From Micromonospora sp. LH3U1 (GTDB lineage: Bacteria > Actinomycetota > Actinomycetes > Mycobacteriales > Micromonosporaceae): a stretch of DNA of 64,000 bases. A program made the translations under genes and the position numbers. The stretch is from NCBI RefSeq assembly GCF_028475105.1, contig NZ_CP116936.1:1364001-1428000 (forward strand). Direction: 5' to 3'. Below the pieces are notes generated by a model, which ran no database searches, was not told the origin of the DNA, and saw only the letters and a program-made list of their open reading frames with translations. Below, in pieces: positions 60,306 through 64,000 of the stretch (position 1 is the stretch's first letter; every line of letters starts with the position of its first letter).

Positions 60306-60327
60306 CTCCGCCCCTCCGGGGGCGGAG
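60306..60327 (+). terminator. hairpin after tRNA-Gln
   Basis: Perfect 9-bp stem CTCCGCCCC (60306-60314) with GGGGCGGAG (60319-60327), loop TCCG, 52 bases after tRNA-Gln. Confidence 0.6.
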
Positions 60328-60339
60328 GGTGGTCTCCGG

Positions 60340-60345
60340 TAGAGT
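60340..60345 (+). promoter_or_regulatory. candidate -10 box of the first tRNA-Glu
   Basis: TAGAGT fits TAnnnT 45 bases before the mature tRNA, just after the tRNA-Gln terminator; -35 unclear. Confidence 0.4.
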
Positions 60346-60389
60346 GCAGCTCCTCCGCCCGTCAGGGTGGGGGAGCAAGAAGTAGTTCT

Positions 60390-60462
60390 GGCCCCGTCGT
60401 CTAGTGGCCCAGGACGCCGCCCTCTCAAGGCGGTAGCGCCGGTTCGAATCCGGTCGGGGCTA
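60390..60462 (+). tRNA. tRNA-Glu (anticodon CTC), copy 1
   Basis: 73 bases. Acceptor GGCCCCG (60390-60396) with CGGGGCT (60455-60461, one G-U pair), discriminator A. Anticodon arm CCGCC/GGCGG around CTCTCAA gives CTC. T arm GCCGGTTCGAATCCGGT. CCA not encoded. Identical to copy 2, including the preceding AGTTCT. Confidence 0.96.
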
Positions 60463-60470
60463 CATTGTGC

Positions 60471-60501
60471 ACAGCCCGTCTCACCTGGTGAGGCGGGCTG
60501 T
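60471..60501 (+). terminator. terminator of tRNA-Glu copy 1
   Basis: 13-14 bp hairpin CAGCCCG-TCTCACC / GGTGAGG-CGGGCTG closing on a three-base loop, followed by TTTCGTTGTCTGTTTCTT, beginning nine bases after the tRNA. Confidence 0.85.
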
Positions 60502-60577
60502 TTCGTTGTCTGTTTCTTCCGCGCCGCCGCGCTGCTGCGGGCCTGTACCCCGCGCTCACCCCAACCGACGGTGCCGC

Positions 60578-60583
60578 TAGACT
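60578..60583 (+). promoter_or_regulatory. candidate -10 box of the second tRNA-Glu
   Basis: TAGACT fits TAnnnT 43 bases before the mature tRNA, the same distance as for copy 1. Confidence 0.45.
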
Positions 60584-60625
60584 ACAGCCGCACCGCCCGC
60601 GAGGGCGGTGAACGGAAATAGTTCT

Positions 60626-60698
60626 GGCCCCGTCGTCTAGTGGCCCAGGACGCCGCCCTCTCAAGGCGGTAGCGCCGGTTCGAATCCGGTCGGGGCTA
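60626..60698 (+). tRNA. tRNA-Glu (anticodon CTC), copy 2
   Basis: 73 bases, identical to the copy at 60390 and 236 bases downstream of it. Same acceptor stem, CTC anticodon and T arm. The surrounding promoters and terminators differ, so this is an independently transcribed duplicate. Confidence 0.96.
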
Positions 60699-60704
60699 CA
60701 AACC

Positions 60705-60737
60705 AAAGGCTCGTCTCGCAACGCGAGACGAGCCTTT
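60705..60737 (+). terminator. terminator of tRNA-Glu copy 2
   Basis: A 14-bp perfect stem AAAGGCTCGTCTCG (60705-60718) with its complement at 60724-60737, followed by a short T/C-rich stretch, seven bases after the tRNA. Confidence 0.85.
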
Positions 60738-60777
60738 CTGTCCCCTGCCCTCCTGCCCCCGCCCCACCCCCTTCCCC

Positions 60778-60840
60778 CGTTGATCATGAAGTTATTGCCA
60801 CCTGCCTCGGCGTGTCTTGGCAACAACTTCATGATCAACG
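60778..60840. repeat. inverted repeat G in a C-tract/hairpin/G-tract module (tRNA-Glu / ndgR junction)
   Basis: 23-base arms 60778-60800 and 60818-60840 match at 22 positions; the outer part is CGTTGATCATGAAGTT. Left flank 60740-60777 is C-rich; right flank 60841-60889 is G-rich up to the regulator stop codon. Confidence 0.92.
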
Positions 60841-60889
60841 CGGGGAGAGGTTGGGGAGGGAGGGGGAGCGCGGGTGGGGTGGGGTGGGG

Positions 60890-61576
60890 TTAGAGGCCGG
60901 AGAGGCGTTGGCCGGCTCTTACTACTGCCATGGCGTGGCGTTCGCCGGGGCGGCGGCCCAGGCGCTCGATCGGGCCGGAGATGCTGACTGAGGCGATCAC
61001 ACGGCCGGTGCGGTCGCGGATCGGGGCAGAGACGCTCGCCACACCGGCCTCCCGCTCGGCGACGCTCTGCGCCCAGCCTCGACGGCGTACCTCGGCCAGG
61101 GTGCGGCCGGTGAACTTGCTGCGCGGCAGTAGCGGCATCACCGCCTCGGGCGGCTCCCAGGCGAGCAGGATCTGGGCGGCCGAGCCGGCGGTCATCGGCA
61201 GCACCGAGCCGACCGGAACAGTGTCCCGTAGTCCGCTGGCACGCTCTGCCGCCGCCACGCAGATCCGCTCGTCGGCGCGGCGCAGGTAGAGCTGTGCGCT
61301 CTCACCGGTGGCGTCGCGCAGCGCGGCCAGCAGCGGCTCGGCGGCGGTCAGCAGAACGTCCGGTGCGGCGTTGGCCAGCTCGCCCAGGCGGGGGCCGGGG
61401 CGCCATCTGCCCTGTGTGTCCCGCACCAGCATCCGGTGAATCTCCAGAGCCTGTGCCAGCCGATGCGCGGTGGCTCGGGGCAGCTTGGTGCGTTCGACGA
61501 GTTCGGCCAGGCTGGCGCCGTCGACGCAGGCGGCCAGGATGACCACCGCCTTGTCGAGAACGCCGACACCGCTCAT
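60890..61576 (-). CDS. ndgR: IclR-family regulator, NdgR-like
   Basis: 228 residues from ATG 61576 (MSGVGVLDKAVVILAACVDG); a GTG four codons earlier is the alternative. Helix-turn-helix LAELVERTKLPRATAHRLAQAL and the ligand domain (LYLRRADERICVAAAERASGLRDTVPVGS, MTAGSAAQILLAWE, GWAQSVAEREAGVASVSAPI) match the NdgR/AreB group that controls leucine synthesis and amino-acid-linked metabolism in Streptomyces. It is divergent from leuC with about 50 bases between starts, so it probably regulates leuCD directly. The stop is followed by a C-rich tract. Confidence 0.93.
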   Translation of the reverse strand: MSGVGVLDKAVVILAACVDGASLAELVERTKLPRATAHRLAQALEIHRMLVRDTQGRWRPGPRLGELANAAPDVLLTAAEPLLAALRDATGESAQLYLRRADERICVAAAERASGLRDTVPVGSVLPMTAGSAAQILLAWEPPEAVMPLLPRSKFTGRTLAEVRRRGWAQSVAEREAGVASVSAPIRDRTGRVIASVSISGPIERLGRRPGERHAMAVVRAGQRLSGL

Positions 61577-61625
61577 ACTGTGTCCCACAAGCCGAAACTT
61601 ACCTCCCAGAATTTAGGATGTCCAG

Positions 61626-63071
61626 ATGGTGGGAGTCACTCCTGAGCCGAGGACCCTGGCCGAGAAGGTCTGGGACGCGCACGTCGTACGGTCCGCCGCT
61701 GGTGAGCCGGACCTGCTCTTCATCGACCTGCACCTGCTGCACGAGGTGACCAGCCCGCAGGCATTCGACGGGCTGCGGCTCGCCGGGCGCCCGGTGCGTC
61801 GTACCGACCTGACCCTCGCGACCGAGGACCACAACACCCCGACCGGGTACGCCGACCCGGCATTCCGCCTCCGCCGTGGTGACCTGCTCACCATCGCGGA
61901 CCCCACGTCGCGTACGCAGATCGAGACGCTGCGCCGCAACTGCGCCGAGTTCGGGGTGCGGCTGCACCCGCTCGGCGACGACAACCAGGGCATCGTGCAC
62001 GTGATCGGCCCGCAGCTCGGCCTCACCCAGCCGGGCATGACGATCGTCTGCGGCGACTCGCACACCGCCACCCACGGCGCGTTCGGCGCGCTCGCCTTCG
62101 GCATCGGCACCAGCGAGGTGGAGCACGTACTCGCCACCCAGACGCTGCCGCAGAGCCGGCCGAAGACGATGGCCGTGAACGTCACCGGCAGCCTCGCTCC
62201 CGGCGTCACCGCCAAGGACCTGGTGCTCGCTCTGATCACCCAGGTCGGCACCGGCGGGGGCCGCGGGCACATCGTCGAGTACCGCGGTGAGGCGATCCAG
62301 GCCCTCTCCATGGAGGGGCGGATGACCATCGCCAACATGTCCATCGAGTGGGGTGCCAAAGCCGGCATGATCGCGCCGGACGAGACCACCTTCGCGTACC
62401 TCAAGGGTCGACCGAACGCGCCGCAGGGCGCGGACTGGGACGCGGCGTTGGCGTGGTGGCGGACGCTGCCCACCGACGAGGGCGCGCGCTTCGACGCCGA
62501 GGTGACCCTGGACGCCAGCCGGATCACCCCGTTCGTCACCTGGGGCACCAACCCCGGCCAGGGAGCGCCGCTGAGCGCGCCGGTGCCGGACCCGGAGGAG
62601 TTCGCCACCGACTCGGAGCGCGCCGCCGCCCGCCGCGCTCTGGAGTACATGGATCTGCGCCCCGGCACGCCGCTGCGGGAGCTGCCCATCGACGTGGTCT
62701 TCGTGGGCTCCTGCACCAACGGTCGGCTGGAGGACCTGCGGGCCGCCGCCGACGTGCTGCGTGGCCACCAGGTGGCCGACGGCGTCCGGATGCTCGTGGT
62801 TCCCGGTTCCGCCGCCGTGCGGGAAGCCGCCGAGGCTGAGGGGCTGGACAAGGTCTTCGCGGACGCCGGGGCCGAGTGGCGGTTCGCCGGCTGCTCCATG
62901 TGTCTGGGGATGAACCCCGACACGCTGAAGCCGGGCCAACGATCCGCCTCCACCTCGAACCGCAACTTCGAGGGCCGTCAGGGCCGGGGTGGGCGTACCC
63001 ACCTGGTTTCCCCGCCGGTCGCCGCCGCCACCGCCGTGGTCGGCCGGCTGGCCGCCCCCGCCGACCTGTAG
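61626..63071 (+). CDS. leuC: 3-isopropylmalate dehydratase large subunit
   Basis: 481 residues from ATG 61626 ([20 protein letters not shown]). Aconitase-family enzyme isomerising 2- to 3-isopropylmalate. Iron-sulfur ligands lie in [14 protein letters not shown] and [10 protein letters not shown]; other motifs are [26 protein letters not shown] and [13 protein letters not shown]-like [19 protein letters not shown]. Forms the enzyme with LeuD, encoded 15 bases downstream. Confidence 0.96.
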   Translation: MVGVTPEPRTLAEKVWDAHVVRSAAGEPDLLFIDLHLLHEVTSPQAFDGLRLAGRPVRRTDLTLATEDHNTPTGYADPAFRLRRGDLLTIADPTSRTQIETLRRNCAEFGVRLHPLGDDNQGIVHVIGPQLGLTQPGMTIVCGDSHTATHGAFGALAFGIGTSEVEHVLATQTLPQSRPKTMAVNVTGSLAPGVTAKDLVLALITQVGTGGGRGHIVEYRGEAIQALSMEGRMTIANMSIEWGAKAGMIAPDETTFAYLKGRPNAPQGADWDAALAWWRTLPTDEGARFDAEVTLDASRITPFVTWGTNPGQGAPLSAPVPDPEEFATDSERAAARRALEYMDLRPGTPLRELPIDVVFVGSCTNGRLEDLRAAADVLRGHQVADGVRMLVVPGSAAVREAAEAEGLDKVFADAGAEWRFAGCSMCLGMNPDTLKPGQRSASTSNRNFEGRQGRGGRTHLVSPPVAAATAVVGRLAAPADL

Positions 63072-63085
63072 AAGGGACCGAGGAG

Positions 63086-63673
63086 ATGGACCAGTTCACC
63101 ACCCACACCGGCACCGCCGTGCCGCTTCGGCGGTCCAACGTGGACACCGATCAGATCATCCCGGCCGTGTACCTCAAGCGGGTGACCCGGACGGGTTTCG
63201 CCGACGGGCTGTTCAGTGCCTGGCGGGAAGATCCGACATTCGTGCTCAACGATGAAACCTATTCCGGGGCGTCGATCCTCATCGCCGGCCCGGAGTTCGG
63301 CACCGGCTCCTCCCGGGAGCACGCCGTCTGGGCACTGCGGGACTGGGGCTTCCGGGCGGTCGTGGCTCCGCGCTTCGGTGACATCTTCCGCGGCAACGCC
63401 CTCAAGGAAGGTCTGTTGCCGGTCGAGTTGGAATTGAAAGCCGTCGAAGAATTGTGGGACCTCGTCGAGGCGGATCCGACCACCCTGGTGACCGTCGACC
63501 TGACCGCCCGCCAGCTCCGGGCCGGGGACGCCAGCTGGTCGTTCCCGCTGGACGACTTCAGCCGTTGGCGCCTGCTGGAAGGCCTCGACGACATTGGACT
63601 CACCCTCCGGCACGCCGCCGACATCGACTCCTACGAGGCGCGCCGACTGCCGTTCCTGCCCTCCGTGGCATAG
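63086..63673 (+). CDS. leuD: 3-isopropylmalate dehydratase small subunit
   Basis: 195 residues from ATG 63086 behind GAAGGGACCGAGGAG. The swivelling small subunit that completes the LeuCD active site; motifs [36 protein letters not shown] and [17 protein letters not shown] are intact. Ends just before a long terminator hairpin. Confidence 0.96.
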   Translation: MDQFTTHTGTAVPLRRSNVDTDQIIPAVYLKRVTRTGFADGLFSAWREDPTFVLNDETYSGASILIAGPEFGTGSSREHAVWALRDWGFRAVVAPRFGDIFRGNALKEGLLPVELELKAVEELWDLVEADPTTLVTVDLTARQLRAGDASWSFPLDDFSRWRLLEGLDDIGLTLRHAADIDSYEARRLPFLPSVA

Positions 63674-63693
63674 CCGTACGCCCCATCGCGCAG

Positions 63694-63735
63694 CGGATTT
63701 CACCCCCATCGGTCCAACCGGTGGGGGTGAATCCG
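63694..63735 (+). terminator. leuCD terminator
   Basis: CGGATT (63694-63699) with AATCCG (63730-63735), continued by CACCCCCA/TGGGGGTG and an inner CGGT/ACCG, forms an almost complete 42-base hairpin 20 bases after the leuD stop. A T6 run follows some 16 bases later. Confidence 0.85.
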
Positions 63736-63767
63736 TTACGACACAAGGGATTTTTTCTACCGAATGT

Positions 63768-63796
63768 TTGTGTCCCGGCAGCACAGGGCATAACGT
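63768..63796 (+). promoter_or_regulatory. hup promoter
   Basis: TTGTGT (63768-63773), 17 bases, TAACGT (63791-63796). Transcript start expected near 63803, about 43 bases before the hup GTG. Confidence 0.6.
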
Positions 63797-63845
63797 GCGC
63801 GCAGAATGGCTCGCGACGAGTCAGTTGCACAATCGGGAGGAAGTC

Positions 63846-64000
63846 GTGAACAAGGCCGAGCTCATCGAGGCGCTCGCCGTTCGCCTGGGGGACCGGAAGA
63901 CGGCGACGAACGCCCTAGAGGCGGTCCTCACCGAGGTCCAGGCGGCGGTCACCAAGGGCGAGAAGGTGGCAATCACCGGATTCGGAGCATTCGAAAAGCG
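63846..64000 (+). CDS. hup: HU-family nucleoid protein (3' end missing)
   Basis: First 51 codons from GTG 63846, behind GGGAGGAAGTC. MNKAELIEALAVRLGDRKTA, then VTKGEKVAITGFGAFEK is the standard HU N-terminal half that forms the dimer core and begins the DNA-binding arm. The window ends inside the gene, so it cannot be seen whether it carries the long Lys/Ala-rich tail found in some actinobacterial HU proteins. Confidence 0.95.
   Translation, partial: MNKAELIEALAVRLGDRKTATNALEAVLTEVQAAVTKGEKVAITGFGAFEK

Overview
The window is about 64 kb of very high G+C DNA with GTG/TTG starts, strong G/C third-position bias and TTGACn/TAnnnT promoters. Gene content (gatCAB, NdgR-leuCD-hup, ilvBNC-serA-leuB-ilvE-cimA, ROK and LacI regulators, a MoxR/DUF58/VWA operon, GGDEF-EAL proteins with multispan N termini) points to an actinobacterium, most likely Micromonosporaceae (Micromonospora or Salinispora-like). 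This assignment is inferred from gene content and style, not from a database search. Nothing resembles a prophage, insertion sequence or CRISPR array.

Layout. 1-8 kb: 3' part of ligA, a frame-broken GGDEF/EAL gene, and the GatCAB amidotransferase operon. 8-20 kb: an AceE-like thiamine enzyme, metallophosphoesterase, PQQ-type sugar dehydrogenase lipoprotein, GAF/PP2C phosphatase, 2-hydroxyacid dehydrogenase, a small membrane protein and a second frame-broken GGDEF/EAL gene. 19-24 kb: LacI regulator divergent from a GH2 beta-mannosidase, then a membrane protein. 24-30 kb: a six-gene minus-strand operon (glutamate-type ABC transporter, asparaginase, CutC) divergent from a ROK regulator. 30-49 kb: branched-chain amino acid and serine genes (ilvD, ilvB-ilvN-ilvC, serA, leuB, ilvE, cimA) interspersed with an intact GGDEF-EAL protein, ApbE, a tyrosine phosphatase, a PRC-barrel protein and ahpC-ahpD. 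49-59 kb: an EEP-family hydrolase, a secreted protein, the MoxR-DUF58-VWA operon, an HtrA-like protease, an ArfB-like hydrolase, a glycosylase-like protein and a Pro-rich surface protein. 59-64 kb: FAH-family hydrolase, tRNA-Gln, two identical tRNA-Glu genes, NdgR-like IclR regulator divergent from leuC-leuD, and the start of hup.

How the genes work together. The ilv, leu and cimA genes supply most of isoleucine, valine and leucine synthesis. Two of the units, ilvB and cimA, carry short leader peptides rich in branched-chain codons followed by intrinsic terminators, which suggests ribosome-mediated attenuation. GatCAB together with tRNA-Gln fits the indirect (Glu-tRNAGln) route to Gln-tRNA.

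The most unusual content is between the genes. I find nine inverted-repeat elements of roughly 65-95 bp; eight have a GATC near both ends. Several sit between convergent genes inside a symmetric module: stop codon, C-rich tract, hairpin, G-rich tract, opposite stop codon. Three elements (D, E, F) are diverged copies of one sequence, and two of them flank the arfB-like gene in opposite orientation. These look like a dispersed repeat family that may act as two-way transcription terminators.
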